This document shows, one piece after another, positions 11,402-21,224 of a DNA stretch of 64,000 nt (the stretch's first letter is position 1; every line of letters starts with the position of its first letter). Where the stretch lies: NCBI RefSeq assembly GCF_028009165.1, contig NC_079245.1:682001-746000 (forward strand), read 5' to 3'. A model generated the notes under the pieces. It had not been told where the DNA came from. It saw only the letters and a program-made list of their open reading frames with translations, and made no database searches. This stretch comes from Akanthomyces muscarius. Lineage: Eukaryota; Ascomycota; Sordariomycetes; Hypocreales; Cordycipitaceae. The position numbers and the translations under genes were made by a program.

Positions 11402-12750
11402 ATGGCTCTCACTAGTCGGGGTGTGCACATGATTGTCATCGTCTCGGTGCTGGTGTTTCTGGCTACCTTGGCGGTGGTGATGCGCCTTCTGGCGCGCAAG
11501 AAGCTGCGCATGAAGCTGGGCTCGGACGACTACCTCTGCGTTGTTGCTCTCGTCTGTCTATGGGGCATGATGGTAGAGTTGGCTCTTTGTGAGTGTGGCG
11601 CGTACATTCCGTCGAGTGTTCGTGCGGACTGCTAACAAGTTTATTCTCAGGGTGCACGATTGGTGGCAATGGCAGCCATATCTGGGATCTCGACACTGCG
11701 ACGAAGTTGAATTTCGGCAAGGTACGGCATGGCGGCCCTGACTGCCCGATGCAGATCAGCCATCACCGAGATCGTACTGACTGGCAATGTACTAGATCTT
11801 TCTCTCCAATCAGTTCACGTACTTTATTCTCTGCCCCGCGCTCAGACTGTCGATTGTGTGCTTCTACCGACGCCTCTTTACCACACGGACATTCCAACGG
11901 GTATCAACCGCCATCATGTGGATTATCGGCCTTTGGGGCGCCGCCATCTTTTTGGTCTGTGCCCTGCAGTGCCGCCCGCTGGCGGGCTACTGGGACAAGA
12001 GTATCAAGGCACAGTGCATAGACGGAAACCAGTTCTTCATTGTCAACCAAATCTTCAACGTCATCATGGATTTCGTTCTCCTGGCGCTGCCGCTGCCGAT
12101 TATCCTGCGGCTGAACAGGTCGTGGGCCGATAGGTTCGCCCTGGCTGGCGTTTTTGCGCTCGGAGGCTTGTGAGTTGGACCGGGCCTCGAAGCAGTGATC
12201 TGTGCTAACCTTGAATCTAGTGTTTGCTTTGCGAGTATTTTCCGTATCGTCGTTCTTTTCTACATTGACGCCGACGACACAACTTGTAGGTGGACCGACC
12301 AGATGCACCACCAGTTCCGGCCATCTGCAAAGCTTCACCCTGTCGGGCACTCGCTTACCTGTCCTTTTCACAGATACTGTTTATCAAGCGACTCTCTGGA
12401 CACACATCGAGCCGTCTGTCGGCATGGTCTGCTGCTGCCTGCCGTCGATCCGCGGACTCTTTCCCGCCTTCCGTTTCACCAAGAGCAGCTCGCAGGGCAC
12501 AGGGTCCAAGTTCTCACATGGAGCCTCGGCAAACCGCGACGCCACGGGGTCTGCCGCAAAAAGCCAGTCGTATTTTAAGATGCAGGATATTGCTGCGTCC
12601 AGGGCGGAGAGCGAGGAGGATCTGGTACCCTTGGATGGGCTCTCGGACAGTGAGCGTGGCATTACGGTGCAGACAGACATTGTCATCAACAACGCTCCCA
12701 GCCATTTACCGGCGGATGAATGGCGTGGCGCTGTGCGAATGGAAAAGTAG
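11402..12750 (+). CDS. Seven-helix integral membrane protein, PTH11/SAT-like rhodopsin-fold family
   Basis: Five exons (11402-11588, 11651-11721, 11796-12169, 12221-12285, 12374-12750) close in frame at 357 residues. The protein begins with a hydrophobic helix (MIVIVSVLVFLATLAVVMRLLARK) followed by 'LGSDDYLCVVA', then 'LSIVCFYRRLF', the conserved 'CRPLAGYWDKS....C', 'NQIFNVIMDFVLLALPLPIILRL', and 'YTVYQATLWTHIEPSVGMVCCCLP'. These are the landmarks of the large fungal family of rhodopsin-domain proteins that includes SAT5/PTH11-like members. The C-terminal 90 residues are hydrophilic, Ser-rich and acidic, a likely cytoplasmic tail. Such proteins are proposed receptors and are often found beside secondary-metabolite genes; here the NRPS lies 2 kb downstream. 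No extracellular CFEM domain precedes the helices. Confidence 0.88.
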
Positions 12751-14783
12751 CTCAGACGTGTAATCTTGATCGACAAAGAATGCCATGATGCTTGTTATAC
12801 TACTATTCTTATAATGTCATTTATCAGCCAGTCTCATGAAGCCACCCAATGAGCCGAAAAGAGAGTTGTGCTTTTTTTTTTCAATTGAGCGCTCTTCAAT
12901 ATCAGATCTCCTGCCTCATGGAAAGCGTGGCGTCCAATCAGACCATGTCACACCTCACAGCAACCCCTGGTCAGCCAGCCTATCACTGACCACAAAGAAT
13001 GAGGACTAGGATGACAATTTTACAATCTCCATCCTAATCGCTAATCAAATTGTAAAGGGAAGTCATATTAATCACCATGAAAACAATAAACGCAGAGTTC
13101 CTACCGCCTCGCCTGACCGCTCGAGATGACTTTAAAATTACGGTCATTTATACCCTTCCTCCGGAGGCTGATGCTGTTAATACACTCTTTAACCTCTGCT
13201 AGTGTGATGCCGGATAACGCGCTCAATGCGTGCGCGCCACACTGCCCTTATATTGTAACTATAAAAGCCTAATACCCTATAGTAGGTGGTAGAATTGTAA
13301 CCTTTTTTCCCTTAATATAATACATTTTTGAAATACTATAATTAATTAATTACAAAGCCCTACATTTACGGGCAGGAATTGCCCTTCCAGGCATTCTCCT
13401 TCGACCTACAATAACAACTTATTATTGAGGCCCCCGCCATAACGCGCGAGACGCGAATTCGACCTACGCAGAGCAACTTAACCTAAATTAACTTAATTCT
13501 TAAAGATCGCGATTAATCACTCAAAGGCACCTTTTATTATACCGATATTCAACACACAACCCTTACAGGAGTAATACCTTAATATTAGAGTATGTGGAAT
13601 ATTTCTACGAGTCAGCGCACGGCTTTGCTTGGTGTTTGTGTTCCCAGAATCACACTAGGACAAAGATGGTTCATTTTTTGATAAGGCCCCTAGTGATTCT
13701 AACGCCTACTCTACTAGCGCTATTAGTCACTATAATGTTATCCTCGCGTATATGCCTGGCATGGGTAAGCAAACGCGACGATCGTGGCAAACAATTGCCG
13801 TACGAGCTTTCTAAACATTAAGCTCACTCTAGTCGTAGGCGTCTCTAGTGTTATTCCATTTCGACCTGACGGTAAGGAGATTATTCTTAGCGATGTAATT
13901 ATTAGTGATAGTGTAATCTAGTACGATCTAGGGCGCTAGCTGCTAGGCCATCTTGTTGGAAAAGATACCTTACTAGACTCTTTAGGGAGACCTAACATTA
14001 AGATATATTCTAAGCTAGTAAAGGTTAAAAGGGCTCTATGGCTGTAAGAAGTTGGTTAATAATATAATAAGCTAGCTTAACGTCCTATGGCTTAACCCGC
14101 ACTTAGTAGCTAAATACCCTGGCACATATTATAACGACCTCTCTAAGGTAGCGTGCTATTATATCGGCGAGAATAAAACGTGCCATCAGAGTGGCTATAA
14201 CGGTAGTTTAATACCATAGCGTCGTATTCAAACCGCCAGCAATCCGGCACCCGCTATCCATTTTAGTCTGATCGCATTTGGTGACTTAGTTATGGGGTCG
14301 GGAGAGAATTGCGATATTTTCGCTAAAGCAGAAGGTGTCATTTGAGATGGAGGGTGCTGGCGTCTGGGACACTCTGCCGTGCGTGATTATTAAAGGCGCG
14401 TGCATCTTAGATGGTCTCTGGCCCTGTCCTTCGCAGTGACAAGGTTGTTTGTAGCTGCTGCGTGTCTTTTTTTTTTTTTTTTCGAGGTCTTTCTGAGTAT
14501 CTCGGAAATATGGGTGTAGATAAGTAGTGAAGAACTCCATAGTTTCCTCCGCTTCTGGTAGAGGGCGGGGAGTGCGTCTAAATTGTGATGCAGCGGCCTC
14601 ATGGCGTAGAAAGCGTGATAGTCTAAATTTAGACATTGGAGGGGTTTCAATTGTTAGACCTATGGGAAATGGTACCTATGATATGGGAATAAATTCAAGC
14701 GATTGAAAAAGAATTTCTCAATATTAAAAGCACGAGGGATTTTGTTTGTTTAGCACCCCCCGCGCTCGTTCATGATACCACTA
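12751..14783. other. Intergenic stretch containing a TA-rich degenerate island
   Basis: The first 250 bp is ordinary 3' flank of the rhodopsin-fold gene. From about 13000 the DNA becomes TA-rich and full of stop codons in all frames (listed separately). After 14290 the composition returns to normal, with a T16 tract at about 14466-14482, up to the NRPS 3' end. Confidence 0.55.
13000..14280. repeat. Probable RIP-degraded mobile-element relic
   Basis: The segment is markedly TA-rich, with frequent CTA/TAG/TTA and apparently few CA/TG dinucleotides, and no open frame of useful length, while both flanks are ordinary. In Pezizomycotina this texture is the mark of repeat-induced point mutation acting on a former repeat. 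I found no terminal repeat and could not assign a transposon family by eye. A RIP index along the window and a self-search of the genome would decide this. Confidence 0.45.
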
Positions 14784-17700
14784 TCACCCAATATAAAACA
14801 TCTCATCCGGCGCACTCGTGATGCGCACCAGCGCTTCGTCAAATGCAGACAAGGCCGCATGCATCCAGTCATGCGTCAGGAACTTGTACTTTGCGTTGCT
14901 GTACATGCAGCGAAGCAGCATCTTCTCGTCCCACTTGAGCTTCCCTGGCCAAATCTCCATGGTGAGCGGGAAGCCGACGTCGATTTCCTTGAACGGGGCC
15001 ATGACGTTTTCATCCAGGTTAAAGCCTGGCAAGCTGCGCATCGAGCTCCTGGCACCTTCCGGGGCGAGCGCCTGCAGCAGCAGCACGCTGTCAAAACGGC
15101 CGCAGCCCATCTTGTAGTGCGCCATTGACGGGCATGGCATTTGAACGTGCGGTTGAGCCTCATGGTGCCGATTCGACAACTCCGCGCACGCTTCACGGTT
15201 GGAAACGGGCCTGCTGCCGTCAAAAAAGAGGATCTGCGGAACGGCGGCCATCATGGGCGCCATGCATCGCATCGCATCTTTGTGTCGCCTCCCGTTAAGC
15301 ACTGTGCTCCACTGAATGTCAAAGGATCTCTTGCCGGCAAGAGCCGCTGCTCGTGTATCATCGGGGAGCGTCTGCGCGAGGACACTGGCCCACGCAAGCT
15401 CGCCAACGCAGAGCATGCTGACAGACATAGCCTGCGCTGCCTTTTTCAACTGGCGCAATGTCATGCTAGCCTTGATGCCGCAGGCACGCATGTGCGATTC
15501 GCTGAAACCGGCAACAGGGTTGGGAACCAAGACGCGCGGGACGGGCTGGCGCGGCCCCAAGTGGAAAGGAGGAACACCGGCGAGGCGGCGCACCCAATAC
15601 ATGCCTGTCTCGATCCAGTCGTAGTCGAGTGCAAACTCCACCGCTCTGCGCATGGGAAGCAGATCCGTAGCCGGTGCGGAGCCAGGGTTCTCGTACTCGG
15701 CCAGCACGATATCCCATAGGTAGTTGAGCTGTGTGCCGTCAAAGATGCCGTGGAAGAGCGTCATGATCATGGTGCAGCGCGCACGGCTCGGCGACCACAC
15801 CCACGCCATGGCGATTCCGGGTTTGTCGATGCTCATGTAGTTCTCTGCCGCTCGCTGAATGCCGTTGACGGTCTGCACCCACAGGCTATCTCGGCTTTCC
15901 GCGTCCGTGTCATCGCAGACAACCTCTATTTTCGGCACCCGAGCGATGCTCGGCGAGAGAATGCACTGCGCAAATGGCGCCAGCGGGTGCTCGACGGGCG
16001 TAAACACAGTGCGGAAACAGTCGTGGCGTGGCAAGACAGCTTCGACGGCGCGCTGCAGCCGCGCCGGATCAATAGTCATGATGGGGATGTTGTATGGAAA
16101 GTGCTGAATTTGAGGGCGGCCGACAAGCTCGGCTGGTTTGTATAGGTGCGGATCAACAGCGTTTCCGACAAAGCGCGTCTGAACGCTGGTCGTTGGCAGA
16201 ACTTGCTCAACCTGCTCGTCCTTGAGACCCAAGGCGGCGAGACATTTCGGACGCAAGTGGTACTCGAAATGACGCATCTTCGCATCTATGGATAGTTCAA
16301 ATACTTTTTCCTCGTCGTATGCTGCGATGATGCTCACATCAATACCATCAGCGCTTGTAGGGCCTTGATGTGTCTGGGCATCGAGTACCGTGGACTGTGC
16401 ATCTGATGTCATATCTACAACTTGCTCCATCGATAAAGGTTGTAGTTGACTCTGCTCAACCACGGCGATCAGATCGCTGATAGTACTGGCACCGAGAATG
16501 TCGTACAGATGCGGAGGCTCGATACCTGCCTCGTTCAAGTTCTGCAAGAACTCCACAGCACATAGGCTATCCAGCCCCAGCTGTAAGAGGGAAGCCGTCT
16601 CCGGCTGGCTGCGCACCTCACTGCCCAGAACATGCGTCAGTGCGGAGCGCACTAGGGCAGGCATCGCAAACATGAAGCTTTTGCTGTCTTCAGTGGTGGG
16701 ACCGGTGTCTGCTTCAGCAGAAATGGCCCGCGCATCCGTGAGCAGCATTGAAGACAAAGCTCGACGGTCTACCTTGCCGTTGGCAGAGAGTGGCAGCTCA
16801 TCCACGACAAAATACTGCACCGGGCGCATATAAGCAGGCAACTGCTTAGATACTTCTACACGGCAGCGATGTTCAACTCCAGCGACATCCTTGCTACCTT
16901 GCCACGGCATGATGCAGGCGACCAGTTTCGAATCTGAGACGAGCGTGGCGGCGCGGGCAACACCCTTGCACTGCGATAAGACGTTTTCAATTTCGGGCAA
17001 ATCAACGCGACGACCGTTGAGTTTGATCTGATCGGTGTTCAGACGACCGAGATAATCGATTCTAGGCTGGCCATCCTCGGTCCAGACAACCCGGACCCTG
17101 TCTCCAGTACGGTAGAGCCGGCCAAACTCACTCGTCTCAATAAATGCTTGTGCCGTCTCCTCTGGTCTGTTGAGATAGCCCGAGGAAAGCTGGGGCCCTG
17201 CAACCGCAAGCTCGCCCGCAATGCCGGCCGGGACAGCGCGTGCCTGCTCCGGCGAGGCCGTGTCCAGCACAACAAGGGTCATGTTGGGCAGTGGCTGGCC
17301 GACAACAGAAGGGCGGGAAGTCTTATCACAAACGTTATTTGTGATGAATACCGTCGCCTCCGTAGGGCCGTACCCGCATATGAGGCGGCGACTACCGGAC
17401 GCTTCCCCGGCGTCTTCTGGTTCTGGTGCAAAGTTGTCCACAACACGCTGCCCGAGCAGCTCTCCGCCAACTGAAAGCCAAGACACTGTAGGTATCTTCT
17501 CAGAACGAAGCAGCATGGCCAGGCTCGTCACTGTGAAGGTAGCTGTGGCACGCAGTTCGTGCATAATGGCTTCGGGCTGCGTGAGGAGCAGGCTGCGCTC
17601 GGCGAGACACACTGTCCCGCCCTTCTTGAATGCCATGAAATTGTCCATCAGCATAATGTCGAAGGTGGGTGCCGACATGACCATCCAGCGGAAGTCTGAG

Positions 17701-18887
17701 CCGGCAGGCAAAGGTGCCGGCCCGTCGTCCATGTTGTGCAGGAATGACACGGCAGCGGAGTGCTGCATCATCACACCCTTGGGCTTGCCCGAGGATCCAC
17801 TGGTGTATATGATGTATGCAAGATCTTCAGGGTCGATGAGGCGCCGAGGCAGGATGCCGTCGTCCGCTCGTGGCTGGCACTCTTCGAGACGGGCTTGGAT
17901 GTTGTTGTAGTCAATCCAAATAATCTGCTCGCCAAATGCGGTGCCTTTCCACAGGTTATCGCCCACACCGAGAATGCCCGGTGCTCCCAAGTCTTCAAGC
18001 AAGTCCCGGATTCTCTGCTCTGGCGCATCTAGCGGGAGAGCACAGAAAGCGTGGCCGCTCTTGGAAATGGCATTCATGCAGATATTAAGCTCCGTTGAGT
18101 TTGGCATCAAGATGGGCACCAGGTATTGCTCGCCCAGAAACACCGGCCAATCGAGCTGTTGCAATAGCGCATCAAGCTGATGGGCAAACTTGGAGGCTTT
18201 ATTTTCAAGTTCCCCATATGTGAGCTGTTTTCGCATGTAAGCACCTCCTTGCTTGCCAGTGATCTCATCAATAGCAATGGTGTTTCCATATCGAGCGGCT
18301 GCCTGTTCGAGGAGGTCGTGGAGGACTGGCGATCTGTGGGTTGCTGAAACTGATGGAACTGTGATCAAACTTCTTTCGGTATCGTTGAAGCTGGCCTCTG
18401 GACTCATGTATGAAATGGCGAGCTGAAGCAGGTGCTGCGCTGCGGCGGCCGGTCCGTGGCTGCGGCAAAGGTATGCCTGTAAATCGGCAACATCCCCCGA
18501 AGCTCGGAAAGCCAAGATGAATGGCTTTTGCAAATCAAAGACTCGGTTTTGCACTGTGGAAATGCAGAACCCTAGGTCTGACAGAGCAGATCCATCATCT
18601 GGTTCCTGCAGTATCGTTACCTTAACGCCGGCCGGTGTCACCGAAGCGTTGACGATGCTGAGCCGATGGTCTGTTTCGACCAAGTAGGCGACGTTATTTC
18701 TGCCAACGACGGCAGAGACAAACTGTGCAAACCTCGTGACTATATTGTCAATATCATTCGAGATGGGCACTGCATTTTGAATGGAGTGGTGATAGGAAAA
18801 GGTCTTTCCAGTGTTCGTAGTGGTGTTAAACAAGGGTACCTCTGTCGCAGGATATAATCCATCACTGATATTCGGAAGTGAGCCCAT
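14784..18887 (-). CDS. Single-module nonribosomal peptide synthetase (A-T-C)
   Basis: One uninterrupted frame encodes 1367 residues from ATGGGCTCA. Residues 1-170 resemble the tail of a condensation domain without its active-site motif. The adenylation domain spans about 180-700: 'YTSGSSGKPKG' (A3, near residue 365), 'FDIMLMDNFMAFKKGG' (A4, with the substrate-anchoring Asp), 'GYGPTEATVF' (A5), 'YRTGDRVR' (A7), 'NGKVDRR' (A10). The carrier domain has 'LGLDSLCAVEF' near residue 772, with the Ser for phosphopantetheine. The condensation domain spans about 850-1360; its centre reads 'FHGIFDG' near residue 1047, so the second, catalytic His and the Asp-Gly are kept but the first His is Phe. No thioesterase, reductase or second carrier domain follows, so product release must use the terminal C domain or another protein. 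Product unknown. Confidence 0.93.
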   Translation of the reverse strand: MGSLPNISDGLYPATEVPLFNTTTNTGKTFSYHHSIQNAVPISNDIDNIVTRFAQFVSAVVGRNNVAYLVETDHRLSIVNASVTPAGVKVTILQEPDDGSALSDLGFCISTVQNRVFDLQKPFILAFRASGDVADLQAYLCRSHGPAAAAQHLLQLAISYMSPEASFNDTERSLITVPSVSATHRSPVLHDLLEQAAARYGNTIAIDEITGKQGGAYMRKQLTYGELENKASKFAHQLDALLQQLDWPVFLGEQYLVPILMPNSTELNICMNAISKSGHAFCALPLDAPEQRIRDLLEDLGAPGILGVGDNLWKGTAFGEQIIWIDYNNIQARLEECQPRADDGILPRRLIDPEDLAYIIYTSGSSGKPKGVMMQHSAAVSFLHNMDDGPAPLPAGSDFRWMVMSAPTFDIMLMDNFMAFKKGGTVCLAERSLLLTQPEAIMHELRATATFTVTSLAMLLRSEKIPTVSWLSVGGELLGQRVVDNFAPEPEDAGEASGSRRLICGYGPTEATVFITNNVCDKTSRPSVVGQPLPNMTLVVLDTASPEQARAVPAGIAGELAVAGPQLSSGYLNRPEETAQAFIETSEFGRLYRTGDRVRVVWTEDGQPRIDYLGRLNTDQIKLNGRRVDLPEIENVLSQCKGVARAATLVSDSKLVACIMPWQGSKDVAGVEHRCRVEVSKQLPAYMRPVQYFVVDELPLSANGKVDRRALSSMLLTDARAISAEADTGPTTEDSKSFMFAMPALVRSALTHVLGSEVRSQPETASLLQLGLDSLCAVEFLQNLNEAGIEPPHLYDILGASTISDLIAVVEQSQLQPLSMEQVVDMTSDAQSTVLDAQTHQGPTSADGIDVSIIAAYDEEKVFELSIDAKMRHFEYHLRPKCLAALGLKDEQVEQVLPTTSVQTRFVGNAVDPHLYKPAELVGRPQIQHFPYNIPIMTIDPARLQRAVEAVLPRHDCFRTVFTPVEHPLAPFAQCILSPSIARVPKIEVVCDDTDAESRDSLWVQTVNGIQRAAENYMSIDKPGIAMAWVWSPSRARCTMIMTLFHGIFDGTQLNYLWDIVLAEYENPGSAPATDLLPMRRAVEFALDYDWIETGMYWVRRLAGVPPFHLGPRQPVPRVLVPNPVAGFSESHMRACGIKASMTLRQLKKAAQAMSVSMLCVGELAWASVLAQTLPDDTRAAALAGKRSFDIQWSTVLNGRRHKDAMRCMAPMMAAVPQILFFDGSRPVSNREACAELSNRHHEAQPHVQMPCPSMAHYKMGCGRFDSVLLLQALAPEGARSSMRSLPGFNLDENVMAPFKEIDVGFPLTMEIWPGKLKWDEKMLLRCMYSNAKYKFLTHDWMHAALSAFDEALVRITSAPDEMFYIG

Positions 18888-20591
18888 GGCGTAAAACGTA
18901 AACGGGTTTGAGAGTTGTGTATATGGAATCTGAGTAACAAACGTGTCAAAAAGCTGCTGTAGGCATAGAGACTATCTGGCAAGATATATCCTGTTCTTGT
19001 TCCATTTGGCCTAACTATATATTCACCATGACCAAGACAATTCCTATGCTTCGGCATTGGTCCTGAGCATGTCAGCATTGACACCAAGCCGCTTCTAAGC
19101 AGCTCATCAGAGAGTCTGGGTATGCTGCGACCACTAACTACTAGTCAGCGGTTACCGCGCGTGAAGTTAGCTATGCATTGGGGACAGCAAAGCCTGGTCT
19201 CACGCCAACGAGGATTGTGATTGGGCCAGGCTTGTTTGATCAGGGTTTCCGCACACTTTCCGAGCATGCAACTAGCAATCAGGTGACCTCGCGATTATTG
19301 AATGGCATATGAAGGAGTTCGGCGAGATCGCATGTGAAGCGCGAAGAGGTGCTTGTCTGCGATGAGACAAGGACGGAATGCCGTTTGCCAAAGCTTTTGA
19401 GCCCTCTCCACCATTGACGTAACAAGTACCCATTTCGGACATTGACGCTCGGCACTCCAGAGCTTTGCTGATCAACACTGGCAAGCCAGCCCTGTCAGCC
19501 GGCATCTTCCGCAATCTGAAGTCAGCTTTCACCTCCGGAAGAGTCTGCCGGCCGGCCAGTACAATATGATCCCTGTTTCTTTGTTGGTCTGACACTTGCC
19601 CCAGGCGAGGTAGAAAAAAGGCACATGGCGACTTTCCAATTTATGCGATAATCCTGGGAAATGAAGTCTCTGAACGTACACTTTTACTCCATACTATCCT
19701 AGTTTCTAGAAATCCCATTTGCTGCACTAACTCGATCAGAGTAACGCGCCAGCAAAAGAAAAGCAGAGGTCATATTGTAATGCAAGATGGAAGCAGGCTC
19801 TCAGCGTTGTATGGGTGTGTTAATCAGCTCGTCAGCCTCTGAGTCACATTTCGCCATCGGCGAATTTTTGAGGGTGTGTTCAGTCATGGCCATAGTTGGT
19901 GTTCGTAGGATGGGCGCTAGAAAGGTATTGGAATAGTCTAGCCGCCGAGCTAGTAAGCCCAGCAACGTTTGCAATCGGAGGCTGCGGTGGACCCAGCACG
20001 TTGGATTGGCCGCAACCTGCACGTTGATTTTCGCCCTAACAATACGGGAATCGCCTGTAACGACATGCTGCCGCTAGTGGTTCAGGCGTGTGGTCGAGAA
20101 CGAACTCCGCCGCTCAAAACACTTCGGAGAACACGCAATAGAATCATCAAATCTAGTTTAGTAACTTGCTACACAGATCCCGATCTAATTTACTTGCACT
20201 CTCGCGTCGCGTATCCAACACAGCAGCATCCCTTGGTCCTCGTTTATTATTATGTCGCCTCGGGCTTCGCGATAGCTCAAAGTGTCGGATTTCGCGCTAG
20301 GATCTTGCGGCCGCTTTGGCATCTCCAAACCCCGACAACTCAGCATCGAAACCCGTCAAGCTCACAACAATGGACAATAAAGATGGGCTGGCAGAGCCGT
20401 TCTGCAAAGCTAAGAAACAGATGCTCTGTTGTCAGGTAACTGAGAGGCCTTTGTCGCTCGCTGACAGCTGATGTAGACCGATTATGTGGCTGGCTATTAC
20501 GGCTGTCTTGAATAAGTTGCACTGGAATGTTGGGCAATTTTCTTGCTCAAAATTGGTCCCATGTCTGACATACGTATTAAATTCAAGCTAT
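18888..20591. other. Intergenic, NRPS promoter side
   Basis: This 1.7 kb lies upstream of the NRPS. Small frames on both strands (for instance 19272-19595 minus and 19969-20439 plus) show no family resemblance and I do not call them. The only interpretable elements are a TATA-like site near 19015 and, at the far end, the M3 peptidase fragment listed separately. Confidence 0.5.
19015..19022 (-). promoter_or_regulatory. Possible TATA element of the NRPS gene
   Basis: Read on the minus strand the site is ATATATAG, about 130 bp upstream of the NRPS ATG at 18887. Position and sequence fit a fungal TATA box, but such short motifs occur by chance. Confidence 0.35.
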
Positions 20592-20774
20592 ATGCCACCC
20601 GCCGACTTGTTCTTCAGCGAGTTTCAAGACAATCCTCAAGATACCAAGAAATTTCAGCGTTACCACGAATGTGTACTCGAAAGTGGCGGCAGCAGAGATG
20701 ACTTCCAGAATTTGATCGATTTTCTAGGCCGTGAGCCGTCGGGCGATGCATTTTACAACAGCCTGTTGCTTTAG
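20592..20774 (+). pseudogene. 3' fragment of an M3 (thimet oligopeptidase/MepB-like) metallopeptidase gene
   Basis: The last 60 codons of an open frame read 'PADLFFSEFQDNP', 'RYHECVLESGGSRDDF', 'LIDFLGREPSGDAFYNSL' and then a TAG. This is the pattern of the extreme C-terminus of M3 family zinc peptidases (…SADMF…F…D…RYR..VLE.GGS.DE…L.DFLGREPS..AF…LGL). The upstream 600 bp contains no HEXXH zinc site or other M3 motif, so the gene is missing about 90% of its 5' part. The frame continues open to an ATG at 20484, but that extension is not M3-like. It is a truncated remnant or a rearrangement breakpoint, unlikely to make an enzyme. Identification rests on recalled family patterns and needs an alignment. 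Confidence 0.6.
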
Positions 20775-21224
20775 CTAGGGCTGGAAATGGTTAATGGCAG
20801 CCGCTGTAAATAGGCCGCTGAAAACTTGGAGAAAAGCCTCCGAGCCAGCCAGTTAATACAGGCGCCGCAGAGAATACCCGCTGTCGAGGGAGAAAAAGAG
20901 GATAAGAGCCGAAATGGGACATCAACCGCTTATAGGCTTACAGGAGGTAGAGACGCTAGGTTTCGACATGTACAACTCACGTAGCTAGGCCTATTGGCCG
21001 TGGCCACCGGGCGTAACAAACAACTGGACTGGACTATTTTGGTTAGACAGTTGCCGCTTATTAGCTAACTAGCGAGCTACTAACTAAGTTAGTGAGCGGC
21101 TGGCTAAGCTCATGGCTTTAGTGCGCGGTACACGCTACGCCGAGTTACCAGCATTGTTCCACACGCTACACTGTGTTTAATTAGCAGACTAGAGAAAGCG
21201 GGCAAAACTGCCTGACTACTCCCA
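20775..21224. other. Intergenic, convergent with the chitinase 3' end
   Basis: No gene is seen. Around 21050-21110 the DNA is rich in CTAA/TTAG words and contains the near-palindrome CTAACTAAGTTAG, with other GCTA/TAGC words around it, so it may be a small inverted-repeat remnant. The evidence is weak. Confidence 0.4.

Noticed and set aside
14139..14152. CTCTCTAAGGTAGC, resembling a conserved core word of large-subunit rRNA
   Set aside because: Only about 14 bases match. The sequence on either side does not follow rRNA, so a degraded rDNA copy is not supported.
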